Source: Ophioceras dolichostomum (lineage: Eukaryota > Ascomycota > Sordariomycetes > Magnaporthales > Ophioceraceae). From it: 42,210 nucleotides of DNA. The DNA lies in NCBI GenBank assembly GCA_003049485.1, contig PYST01000336.1, positions 1 to 42,210 of the forward strand, in the 5' to 3' direction. Positions 32,075 to 41,999 of the stretch are shown here, in pieces (position 1 is the stretch's first letter; each line of letters starts with the position of its first letter). The notes beneath the pieces are model-generated. The model was not told the origin of the DNA. It ran no database searches and worked only from the letters and a program-made list of their open reading frames with translations. The translations under genes were made by a program, and so were the position numbers.

Positions 32075-34413
32075 TTATATGCACCACATATCGTTACGCA
32101 CAGGAGTTTTGCCTGCAGCTGACGAGAGCGAGTTGGGCCCCTGCCCCTGAAGTGACTCGAGAGTTCTCTGGAGCGGCGCTATCACCTCCTTCAGCATCTC
32201 CTGGCGCCATCCAAGAGAAGGTGTGGTCTTGTGTCTGCTCAGACACCAGTCCACTGCCGAGGCGAAGTCGAAGCCGGCTTCGCCGTTCACATCCGCAAGC
32301 CACTCGCCGGCAGCAGCAGCGTCGAACACTTGGCGGGTCTTCTCCGTGTTTCCAGGCGGGAAATCTACCCTGTACGGCTGCGACTCGAGCGGGCTAGCGA
32401 AGCAAAGCTCGAGCAGTGTGATGCCGAGGCGTGTGAGGGAGGGCCTTATGGATGGCGATGCGGATGCATTGTTAGATTCGGCTTCCAGTGTCGTGTAAGA
32501 GACAAGGCTGTCAAAATCCCGTTGGATGTGAGGCTGATCGAGTGGGAAAACGTTTTGGTTCGCGCTGTCCTTGAAGAAGATTATGGATGTCTTGTCGAAG
32601 CTGTGGACGTTTCCGGTGCTGGGCAGCCAGGGGGTGCCATACAGCTAGAGGAAGGAGGATGCTACGATGACGGCAAGAGTGTAGCGCTGTGTACGGGTAG
32701 GGGGTGGTCTTAGGTCCCCGCTGATGATCTGCGCAAGCGTTGCCGACGCTGGGACGTAGTCGTGGTGTGATACGGAATAGACGTAATAACGACGATCTTC
32801 ATCGGAAAGGTGCAGGTAGCCGTGGCATGAAGGGCAGCCTAGGTTGGCGAGCGATTCGCAGAGTGCACTGATAGGCTGGAAGGCCTGCGGCGAAGGGCTG
32901 GGCGTCGCGGGAGTCAATGTGACGGAGGGGGTTGCGCTTGAATCGAGTCGTCAGCTTCTTTTTTGCCTCTATAACCCATCAGAGATAAACACTATGCCAT
33001 CATTGCCCCGAATCGGACCAGAAAAGTCTTGATTCTGCAGAGATGTGCACTGCAAGAGAAGCGGTACATACTCGCGAAACCCGACCTTGGGCTTTCCATG
33101 CCTCCTTCCTGGGGAGACCGGTTTCGGGCGGACTTGAGCAGAGGCAAGTGGAGGCTCTGCTGCGCCACTCCTTTGGTGGCTGATGCTTGACTTTTCTAAC
33201 ATCACAACGTTCGATGTGACATGCACTCCGTCATTTTCCTCGACGATCCGCGTCCTGAACAGTCCCGAGGGACCACGATAAGTGCTTGTGTCCGTGCACT
33301 GAACGCCTCTGATTCTGGATGGTGTCGTCGTGAAGAGGACGAAGAATTCAGGGTTGGCTCCCAATGTTCCCGCAATGCGAGGCTGCAATAGCAGTTCTGC
33401 GGAGTGGTGAGCGCGGCATTGGCACTGACATGCTGTAGCTATTGCTCGAAACACCGCCGCTGCCGTCTGCCAAAAGCTGCAGAGGGCTGTATCAACGGCT
33501 AATGCTAGCCTTGTCTCCATTCTCTTCCGGACGAGCTTGGCATCTTCGTCGCTAGAATGGAGGAGCTCTGGGGTATGTCAGACCGAGAAGCTTGCTCTGT
33601 GGATTGGGGGACGACAGCTACTGTAACGTGGCCGAAAAGGGGCGGGATGACGGTGGGTAGAGCTTGTGATAGGTGGTATGCAAGGCAGTGCATTTCCGGG
33701 CCTGGTCGTAGGTCTAGAGAGGGGCACTTACTTTCTAACCTGTCGGTCAGGCCAGTCAGCTCATCAAAGAGTCGCCTTCGAGACCTTTCCCCATTTGCAA
33801 ACCTCAGCCTGTATAGGTGGAAGTTTAGGTTGTCCCTACTCAAGGTTCCTTTCAGCCAGGAGGCATTCGCAACAAATGCCTGCAGAGAGAGATTGTCAGC
33901 CGGGGTATCACTGATCAACTTGAAGCCGCAGACTGTCACATTTCACAACTGTAGCGGTCATGCGCGGTCTAGTACGATGGGCAATAAGCGGCGTTTTCTT
34001 ACCTGCTTGGCCACCTTCTCCTGCAGCTCGTCTCTGCCAAAGGCTAGCACATCATTCAGGCGCGCCAGTGTGCATCGAATACCGGTAATGTAGCGCATGT
34101 AGAGCTCGTATGAGTCTCCCAGCCTTTCTTCAAGCAGGATTGAGATGTCTGTGTCTTGCCAACCATCCCCTGCCGGATCTGCCATGAGGAGGGCCAGCTT
34201 GTCGTCATCTGGAACCACCGGGAGAAGGAGCTGACGTATCTGCCGGGTGAGGGTTGTCTGGTGGAAGCAGAGCTCATCCACGCAGCTCGCGTACTCTGCC
34301 CCTATCCTCCTGAAGAGTGTAGTCTTCCCGCCCAGTTTCCGGAAGCTTTCGAGGGCCGAGAGGGCGATGGGGATGCTACCCAGGACGATGCCTGCTATTT
34401 CAAATACCGACAT
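32075..34413 (-). pseudogene. DUF7580 / HeLo-like fungal protein with an in-frame TAG
   Basis: Four exons, complement(32075..32936, 33051..33567, 33732..33879, 34003..34413), join in phase to 646 codons. The N-terminus FEIAGIVLGSIPIALSALE is the usual start of the HeLo-like helical region of this family, followed by charged helices up to about residue 240. The C-terminal part carries the DUF7580 features: ISALCESLANL, GCPSCHGYLHL, SDEDRRYYVYSV, LAVIVASSFL then LYGTPWL, LGITLLELCFASPLE, AVDWCLSR and FDAAAAGEWLADV. After SSFL a TAG (32645-32647) replaces what is normally Gln in the LQL..TPWL block. The frame stays open for 190 more codons, so the break is one nonsense change. Function in the family is not established; HeLo-type domains occur in heterokaryon-incompatibility proteins. 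Donor 3 (GTGCAC) is weak. A truncated product would be about 455 residues. Confidence 0.8.
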
Positions 34414-34813
34414 GGCGGCGCCCTAGTGACAAAGGGATTTTGGCTCGCTACCTGAAGGAGAGTGAACAGTGTGCTGTAGGTATTGTGTTGTGTCTAAGTC
34501 GTTGTATTGCGTAACTGTACAGGAAGCTGGACGTAATAAAGTGCTGCACGGAGTATGCACCGACTGCGACGATCCGAACGATCGAAGAATAACAAGTGAT
34601 GAATCCGAACAGGCCATAGTAAGTCCACGGCGTCCAGGGAAGGTGGGGTGCTCCGATCAAGGCGGTTCAGCCGCAGCAGCCAGCGCTTGGAAATGATTGG
34701 CCCTGGCTCGAACGAGAGTGCGGGGTCATCAGAAGATCAACTCGAGACATCAACCCTCGCCTGACTCCCTTTCCGATTGCAAACTACGGCTGGTGGCGAG
34801 GTAGACTTTGGCA
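34414..34813. promoter_or_regulatory. Divergent promoter between the DUF7580 and acuF-type genes
   Basis: The 400 bp between the two start codons must contain both promoters. I see no recognisable operator, TATA box or repeat in it. Co-regulation is possible but only inferred from the head-to-head arrangement. Confidence 0.45.
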
Positions 34814-37800
34814 ATGCCGTCTCCGCTGCGCGAAACAATCTCGGGGCGTAGCAAGCGTGTCGAGCTACAGCTCCGTGATCTGATTGAGCGACTCAACTCC
34901 AAACCCGCTGACAACGGCGCCGACCAGGACGAAAGTTCGGCGAGCCAGAATGAGGCATATACTGGAGATGTCATCGATGCCCTAGACCGATTCCGCCTTT
35001 GGGCGGGGAATCTCGGGGCGTTACTGGACCCGACTCGCAAGCTGTCGCTTGACCAGCGGCTGGCTGAAGAGCCTGAGTACAGTGCAGAGACTTGTCGCCT
35101 GCTAGATAGCCTCAGCGAGGCGGTTGATGACCGTACGTATCGTTTCGGTGGCCAATATGATGGCGTCATGAACTGCATGCATATAGACTAACCAATGTAA
35201 CTTAATTTCCCCTCTGCCAGTAGCCGAGATGCTCCATCGAGAGCAGCATATCGACGAGCAAAATACCGCGGAGCAGCCTCTCGAAAACAACGAGCATTTG
35301 AGGTTGGGCACGGACATACTCGAATCGAGGCAGGAGACAGGCTTGATGAGCCGTGAGCAAGGGCGGGCACGTGGGGATACGGTGGAGGTGGACCCGATCC
35401 CAGACACCCTTGCTGAGCTGGACGAGGCGCCGTTCGACGAAGTGCGCTGGGCCTTGGACAACATTTCTGGACGCCTCCGGTCGCTATTTCGACTTGCAGC
35501 ACAAATTCGCAAATCCGGTCCACGGGATAGATTCCAGCACGCGATGCTGGCCTCCAGATCGTCCTTCCCGGACATCTTCGACATGGGCTTTATTCGGGAG
35601 AGGCACCCGAAGCTCTGCCACCCTGAGCAAGGATGGCTTCTGAAGCGACTGGGAGGAGCCAATGCGAAGAGGCGACAGTTCCTCAAGTACTGCCGCGATC
35701 ATAAGGTGCGGCTCTCGGCGACGACCCAGCTGCCAAAGCCTCAAACGGCACCGTCCGAGGCCCTAGAAGAGGTGGTAATGCCTGAGGATACCCCCACAGA
35801 GTTGCTCTCCAGCAAGGCTACCACGTTTGTTGCACAAGTAGCCGCTGCTCAAGTGACTCGCCAAGCAATCAATCCTCTTGACAACGAGCCCGACGACGAC
35901 TGGCTGTCACAAGCATCCGCATCGACCACCACTACCGCATTCTCAACCCTGAAGCTGCCGAGCCTGGGAGACATCTCGCCAGATGGCGAGCCTTTCGAGT
36001 GTCCCCTCTGCCGCACCATCCAAGAGCATCAACACGAGCGCGCATGGCGCGCACATGCTTTCATGGATCTGAAGGCGTATGTGTGCACTGCAGGTCGTGA
36101 CTGCCACCGGATGTTCGGTGACAGGAACGCTTGGTTTACGCATGAGCTCGAGGATCACCGTGTCACTTATGTGTGCCACCTGTGCACGGATAGGGCACCG
36201 CTCTCGTCCGCCTCCGAACTTGGGGCTCACATCAGCTCCGACCACAGCTGGCTCACAGTGGGTCACGCGGAGTCTTTGTTGGCTGCGGGAAAAGAGCCTC
36301 AGACAAAGTTCAAGGCCCGAGACTGCCCTTTCTGCGATGAGTGGGCGACCAGCCTGGCAGCGAAGGCAGACTGGAAGGGGAAAGATCCACAGGGAGCACA
36401 GCCCAGGGCAGATGTCTTCGTCAGTATGATTCGGTTCAGACGACATGTGGCAGCACACCAGGAGCAGCTGGCCATTTTCTGTCTTCCTCGTGCGGCCAAG
36501 TGGGATGATGCCGATAACGACACGCTGGGTTCGAGAGCGGTGGCGTTCTCGAGCACAACAGAATCCGTCGGGTCAGATGCAGAAGCGCAAGCAGAAGCAC
36601 GAGCAGAATCTCCCGGCCGTTCAAGCGTCGAAGACCCTGCGACATATGGCCACAGACTCGACGTGAGATCCGTGGCCCACGCTCTCGTGGACGCAATGCG
36701 ACGGAGACCAGCACCGCCTTCTACACGGCTCGTACCGCTGGATCGTGACGCGCTGCCCCAGGCGATATTCCGTCGTGAGCTCTCCGTGGCTTTTGTTGCG
36801 CTAGTGGAGCGGGATGTCTCTGGAAGGAGCAATTCCGACTCCAACAAGCTTATGATCACGGAATACCAAACATATTTGACAAAGCATCCGGAGACCAGTA
36901 CCGACCACGCAGCTCGACCACCTGACGGTAACTACATTGCCGACATACAACGCGAGATGGCCGCTCCCGGCCTACAGCGTGTGGTGGAGTGGTCGTGCGA
37001 AAAACTTATCGAATTGGCTTCGGATCCACGCTTCGAAACCACTCTCCAATACCCACTCGCTAATGCCGGTGCGAAAGAGGTGCAGATTCACTCGTCCTGG
37101 CCTATCTGGGTCGAATACAAATGCAACCCGAAGCAAGATGTGGACGCCGCGGCTCTGTGCAATGAGCTCTTCCCCGACCTCACCCTCCCCGAAGAGCCCT
37201 GCCCACGGACGGTGATCAATCTCGATGAGCTGATTCAAAGAGAGGAAGCCGTCCCACAAGAGCAGCAGGTCGCCACTGGGCCACAGGGAGGGGCTCCCTC
37301 TACCCAGCCGGGCAGGAAGCGAACTCTCGATGCTCACGACGAGCCTGAGAAGCGCTTCGCCTGCCCGTACTTTAAGCATAATCCCGTCAGGTTCGAGCTC
37401 ATGAGACCCTGCTGGATTGAAGGCTGGCCGAACGTCAGTCGATTAAAGTAGGTCTCCTCTTGCGCGGCGTTGATATGGCGTTTGATGCTCACGGCCCGAA
37501 TTAGTGAGCGGGGCTCGGCTGCATGTTGCAGAGCGGCTCTAATTGTCACTACACTGACTTAGCGACTCACCAGGGAGCATCTCTACGCACACCACATGCT
37601 ACCACCGTTCCGTTGTCTAAGATGCCTCAGGGAGTTTGACAGCGAGCTTCTTTTGGCTCAGCACCAGAGAGCCGAAACACCCTGCGCCAGTGCTCCCGCA
37701 TCCGAAGACCTCCGTTTCGGCCAGAACGTCCGAGAACAGTTGGAAGGAAATAGACGACTACTTGAGTCACAGCGGGACAAGTGGGAAGCGGTTTACATGA

Positions 37801-37862
37801 TTCTTTTCCCCGGCAAGCCTTTGCCAGACAGTCCATGTAAGCCCAATCTTTTTCTTGAGTGA
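34814..37862 (+). CDS. acuF-type C2H2 zinc-finger protein with a second C-terminal finger region
   Basis: Exons 34814..35132, 35221..37447 and 37574..37862 give 944 residues. The ATG at 34814 is preferred to an upstream TTG. Residues 1-106 are the helical N-terminal domain also found in the truncated copy at 17645 (DALDRFRLWAGNLGALLDP). Residues about 180-210 resemble a second helical block (EVRWALDNISGRLRSLFRLA). At about 367-524 lies the acuF-type C2H2 array: FECPLC, AYVCTAGRDCHRMF, WFTHELEDH, YVCHLCTD, LGAHISSDH, RDCPFCDEW, RFRRHVAAHQEQLAIFCLPR. Near 821 a second finger region begins (FACPYFKHNP), with RPC, WPNVSRLKEHLYAHH across the intron, and FRCLRCLREF. The protein is probably nuclear; no target is known. 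The 3' end is uncertain: the frame can stop at 37862, or splice from the GTAAGC donor at 37837 to a terminal exon near 37945. It faces the DUF7580 gene. Confidence 0.85.
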
Positions 37863-37938
37863 TGATACTGCCCGTGCCCGTGAATATACCCACCCATTCC
37901 ACAGCGGTTCTTCTGCGCGACATTGTAGCTAATACGCA

Positions 37939-38010
37939 GAGAAAGATTACGACTACGGAGAGCTCGAGGGCATTATTCACCGCTTCGCGCTGATGGGGAA
38001 AAGGGACTAA
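37939..38010 (+). other. Probable terminal exon of the zinc-finger gene, acceptor not resolved
   Basis: The frame EKDYDYGELEGIIHRFALM followed by GKRD and TAA matches the way family members end after ILFPGxxxPxSP. The GTAAGC donor at 37837 leaves one base (T), but joining it to the only nearby CAG (37936-37938) makes TAG. The TAG acceptor at 37926-37928 gives another frame that stops about 25 codons later. Either the acceptor is mutated, the junction is unusual, or the intron is retained. Confidence 0.45.
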
Positions 38011-38701
38011 AGAGATAGGACTCTCTTTGGAAAGCGCTTGTGCCGTCAGGTTTACGTAATCGGTCGATTACGCCCCTCACCGTGCGGACCTTTTCCCTTC
38101 CAGTTCAGTTCTCTTATCATTGTAGTAGGTACTAGGCATATCTGTAGGCCTGGGACTTTCCGCAACATGGGTTGTAAGAAAAAGGGGACAGGGTACCATC
38201 ATTGCTGAGCCTACTTACGTCCATTGTCTCGTCCCTACTCAGAGTGTTTTTTTTCTTTTGTTCGGCACGACAGCCTCAACACACAACAAAGCAACGTTTC
38301 CCGGGCCAGCAACAATACCCTTGTCTACTCTGGAACTTTGTCTCTGTGCCGTGGACAAAGCGTTGTGATCTATACCAAGAGGCGGCTTGTCTATAAGTTC
38401 ATCGTTGATCTCTCCCCTGCCACCAGTATCTGCCACCCCCTGTCCATTTATTATCACACAAGCCTCAACTCACCGTACTACGTGTTTTCTAGCAAGCCAG
38501 GGCAAGCACAAAGCTGAGCAAAGCAAAGCAACAAGAACGTGGAGGCGACAAGGTGTGCCTCCAGTCACCGATATCGCCATCCAGAGCTTGATGCCCTTGT
38601 TTCGCACGCCTTCCTTAGCCGTGATCGACAACTGATAGGCTAGAGCCACAGGTAACTTCGAGTTAGCCCACCAGGACGGCCCTGAATGCGTCGACTTCAA
38701 C
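38011..38701. other. Intergenic region and leader of the next gene
   Basis: A GTAGTAGGTACTAGGC remnant of the TACCTA-type repeat lies at 38123-38138. Pyrimidine-rich sequence before 38700 is likely leader or promoter of the gene at 38702. No gene seen. Confidence 0.45.
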
Positions 38702-40528
38702 ATGGCTAATAACGGGAGCAGGAGCAAGAGCAAGCCCCGGGCCTGGGAGGTGGACAAAGAAGAGAGGGAGAGGGACCAGCCATCAACCCCACAATTGCGG
38801 CCGTCGTTCCGGTCGGGATTCAATACAAGCGTTCCTCGGGAGACCTATCCCACGAGCCAGGTGCGCTATCCCTGTCCCTACACGCTCACGTCTCCCAGTC
38901 ATACCCGGATGTCACCGGTGCTGCCGCCCCCCAGCCCAATGCCTACATACCGCATGACCGTGACCCCTTCTACCGTCCCGCCGGCCATGACCTTGCCGCG
39001 AGCGAGACGGAACGAGAACCCTATGTTCCCTCCGCCCCACGCGCCGCCGCCCCCGACAGCAGGCTCCGGCATGATGCCACCGCCTCCGGTGCCTATTCGC
39101 GCGGCGTCTCGGAATGGCCACCAGTCTGCGGCAAACTCCCAGGGACGGCTGACAGATCGACCCCAAGCTGACACTCCGCGGGCAGCCCCGCCGCCGGTAG
39201 CACCCGCCCCTGCCACTAACACGACGACCTTCCATACCCCCAGCCCTGCTGCTCTCGCTCAACGCGACGAGATGATCAAGGCTTCCTGGGACACGCTCGA
39301 GAAACTCAGGTCCGGCCGACCGATGGAGCCGCCGGCGCCGCCTGTGTTCGACCCGGACGACAACGAGGCCGCGTACGAGCATAGTGGGCTGACGCATGCG
39401 CTCCAGGGCCTGACCCACAAGAAGCGCCTGCCCTCTAAGCGAAAGCCCATAAGCCGTGAGCGCAGGGTAAGCCCCTGGCTCGCCCACCTCCTGGAGGAGA
39501 GCCGGAAGAAGCGCCCTCAGCCGCCCCGGCCGAAGATGGTGGTCCAGCTGCTGCCGTCTCAGGCCGTCCCCTTGGCTGCTCAGCCCCAGGCCCAGCCTCA
39601 TGGAGCCGCCGCCCATCACGGCGTGCTCAACGGCGGCATCCGTCGCGCGAGGGCCGCATCGCCGCTCCGCCCCATGCGCAGGGGCGCGCCGCCGAACGCG
39701 CCCCGGCTCGCTTACGCGACCTTGGCGTCACCCCGCGACTACGGCGAGGGACCTTCGAATCCGGCCAGTCCGCGCTTTAACGGCGGCGCTGGCCCCTCCG
39801 TTGGCGGACACAGCGTCGGCCCTGCGTACGGCCACGCCAGCAACACCAGCGGCTATTACGACGCTGGCAACGTTGCCGACGAGCAAGGCGGCGAGTTGGA
39901 CTTACCGGTACTTAACTTTGGCCCCGCCAACCCCTCTTCCTCCCTCCTCATCCCGCCCCGTACAGCTCTTGCAGCCGCTAACACGTCCTTCCAGGAGCAG
40001 TACCAGATTCCGACCGGCCCTCCTCTCGCGCCTGCGCCCCGCGAGCGATCCCCCCGCTCCAAGAAGTACGGCTTCAAGGACCCCGTCGTCATCGAGCGGA
40101 ATAGGCGCCGAGCCGCCCCGGTGGACCGGTTCCTCGCGCGGGTAGAAGCGGAGCACCACGCCCTGCTGCAGCGGCAGCGGCAGCTGCGTCTGCAGGAGCG
40201 TGAGGCGTTGGCCCTCTTGGATACAGGCCGCAGTCCTAGTAATTGCGAGACTGCGGAGGAGTTTTTTGCCGACTCTGCGCCGCCGCGAGGCTTCGCCAGG
40301 AGCGCGGCGCCGTCTCCCGATGACGCTGCTTCTGGCCCGCATGCTGCTGCGGGTAGTAGTGCTGCTAGTGCTGCTGGTGGGACCCCGAGTTTCTCGTCTA
40401 CGGCGGCTACGGCTGGGACGGATGATGGGGCGGAGTTGGACGATGATGCGGTGGCGGCTCAGCTCGAGATGGAGCTGGACGAGGAGGAGGAGTGGGACGG
40501 GTTTGGGGATGTTGGTGGGGCCTATTAG
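38702..40528 (+). CDS. Proline-rich, mostly disordered fungal protein of unknown function
   Basis: A single exon of 608 residues starts at an ATG in a CAACATGG context. The first 190 residues are proline-rich with polyproline runs (VLPPPSPMP, FPPPHAPPPPT, GMMPPPPVP). A short conserved-looking helix follows (ALAQRDEMIKASWDTLEKLR), then a basic block (KKRLPSKRKPISRERRVSPW) with LAHLLEESRKKRP. The centre is rich in Ala, Gly and Asn. At about 470-520 there is KKYGFKDPVVIERNRRR, then a predicted coiled coil (RFLARVEAEHHALLQRQRQL) and REALALLDTG. The C-terminus is acidic (MELDEEEEWDGFG). There is no signal peptide or membrane segment. The polyproline runs suggest SH3, WW or profilin binding (inference). 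I do not recognise the family. Confidence 0.85.
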   Translation: MANNGSRSKSKPRAWEVDKEERERDQPSTPQLRPSFRSGFNTSVPRETYPTSQVRYPCPYTLTSPSHTRMSPVLPPPSPMPTYRMTVTPSTVPPAMTLPRARRNENPMFPPPHAPPPPTAGSGMMPPPPVPIRAASRNGHQSAANSQGRLTDRPQADTPRAAPPPVAPAPATNTTTFHTPSPAALAQRDEMIKASWDTLEKLRSGRPMEPPAPPVFDPDDNEAAYEHSGLTHALQGLTHKKRLPSKRKPISRERRVSPWLAHLLEESRKKRPQPPRPKMVVQLLPSQAVPLAAQPQAQPHGAAAHHGVLNGGIRRARAASPLRPMRRGAPPNAPRLAYATLASPRDYGEGPSNPASPRFNGGAGPSVGGHSVGPAYGHASNTSGYYDAGNVADEQGGELDLPVLNFGPANPSSSLLIPPRTALAAANTSFQEQYQIPTGPPLAPAPRERSPRSKKYGFKDPVVIERNRRRAAPVDRFLARVEAEHHALLQRQRQLRLQEREALALLDTGRSPSNCETAEEFFADSAPPRGFARSAAPSPDDAASGPHAAAGSSAASAAGGTPSFSSTAATAGTDDGAELDDDAVAAQLEMELDEEEEWDGFGDVGGAY

Positions 40529-40778
40529 GTCCCTGACTCGGAGGGATAAAATGTCATCCTGGTGGAGTACTTCCTGGGGGTGGTGAATGCCCTGAAAGGA
40601 CATTATTGTAGGATCACAACTGCAAAGGGAGCCCATGCGCACAGCGAAGGGCGTACCAAAAGTACCTATTTTTAAATTTCTTTCTGCTTTTCTTTCCTTC
40701 GTTTCCCTCAGCCCAGCCTAGATGCTGGTGATGCCCTCCCCGCCACTACCGGTAGTTGGACGGACGACGACCATGTCA

Positions 40779-41999
40779 TCACCCGTGTGCAGCGGATGCC
40801 CGCGTTGAGGCATGGTCGATGATGCCCGAAATAAACTTGCGTGAGAGGACTCGATCTTTCGCAGCCAAAACTGCGTCCGCTGTGCTCAAGTAGCTGCGAA
40901 CAAACGAGTTCCACAACTCTTGCTGCAGCCTCGAACCTTCTTGACGAGGACGGGGGTAGTATGGATCGTTGAGAAAGAAGGCCTCTACCGCTTGCTCAAC
41001 TCCGGCGTCATCCATGGTGATGTCTTGCACTTGGTTGAAATCGAGGACAAAAAGCCGAGTTTCACGGCGTGTGAAGTTCTCGGTGTTCGGACTGGCCGGG
41101 TCGTTCTCAGGAGCGCTAGTAGATGAGCTGCCCAGTGCAAACTCAATGTCGCGAGCATCTGCCCCGACCTGCCAATGGATGATAGCCAACACCTGTCCCA
41201 TCGACACTGCCAGCCCCTCGTAGTCCAACCCGATTTCGATCATCTGGTTGAGGTGGAGCTTGAAATTGCGCAATGAAAAGAAAGCCGTCATCCGTCCCTT
41301 GAAAGATCCCAGGTAGACACGTACCAAACAATCCTTGTTGGCGGGGTCAGCGGTGGCAGTTGCTCGGAGGTTGGGTTTGCAAAACTGCTGGATAAGCGCG
41401 AGTCGGATCGGTTCTGGCATCGGCAAAATCCTCTCAGTGATGAGGACCCGGGCAGGAATGTGGCAAACCTCTTGCGCAGTAGCGGCTAGGTTTTTGTGTT
41501 TGGCCCACCAAGCCTGATCGTCGTAGTTGATGAAGAAATGGCATGTCGGGATTTCGATGTCAGCTCTGGATTCACGCAGAGCCTCGAGGATACGTTGGTG
41601 CATCTTGAAGTCCGTCCAAAGCGCATCACTGTCGTCGTTGACACCCATTTTGCCGATTTTGAATGCGAGAGACTGTCCATCTGCTGCAAAAACCGCGCCG
41701 CACGACCCGGCTCCAATCTTGCGGAATGTTCTGGCGTGGCTCGATAGAGCCTCTTCGAGGGCTCTGTTCTGCCGCATAGCGAACGATGAAGTCGTGGAGA
41801 CAGCCGATTTGGCGCTTAACATTCTCGCGATCTCGCTTGCGGGATTGGTCTCGGTGCTGGTAGCGGTGATGACAGGCCTCGGCGCTGGGTTCTCGAGGAG
41901 GTTTAGAAGCTTCAGTCGCGCTTCTAAATCTTGTTCGAACTCTTCGCTCATGGGTGGCTCATATTCGCTAGAGGACGCAATGAATCTGCGGCGCGACAT
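40779..41999 (-). CDS. DUF3669 family protein with kinase-like motifs
   Basis: A single exon of 406 residues from the ATG at 41999 (MSRRRFIASSSEYEPPMSEE). The same frame is open upstream to the window edge, but that part is low-complexity Asn/Pro sequence and likely 5' UTR. The C-terminal two thirds match the fungal DUF3669 domain: FRKIGAGSCGAVFAADGQ, AFKIGK, HQRILEAL, IPARVLITERILPMPEPIR, DCLVRVYLG, RNFKLHLNQM, AIIHWQVGADARDIEFALG, RLFVLDFNQV and AVEAFFLNDPYYPRP. The glycine-rich loop at 96-104, Lys114, an HW..D segment at 275-284 and DFN at 320-322 sit in the order of protein-kinase motifs I, II, VI and VII. Activity is unknown, and DFN in place of DFG argues for an altered or inactive kinase-like fold. 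It is convergent with the gene ending at 40528. Confidence 0.85.
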   Translation of the reverse strand: MSRRRFIASSSEYEPPMSEEFEQDLEARLKLLNLLENPAPRPVITATSTETNPASEIARMLSAKSAVSTTSSFAMRQNRALEEALSSHARTFRKIGAGSCGAVFAADGQSLAFKIGKMGVNDDSDALWTDFKMHQRILEALRESRADIEIPTCHFFINYDDQAWWAKHKNLAATAQEVCHIPARVLITERILPMPEPIRLALIQQFCKPNLRATATADPANKDCLVRVYLGSFKGRMTAFFSLRNFKLHLNQMIEIGLDYEGLAVSMGQVLAIIHWQVGADARDIEFALGSSSTSAPENDPASPNTENFTRRETRLFVLDFNQVQDITMDDAGVEQAVEAFFLNDPYYPRPRQEGSRLQQELWNSFVRSYLSTADAVLAAKDRVLSRKFISGIIDHASTRASAAHG

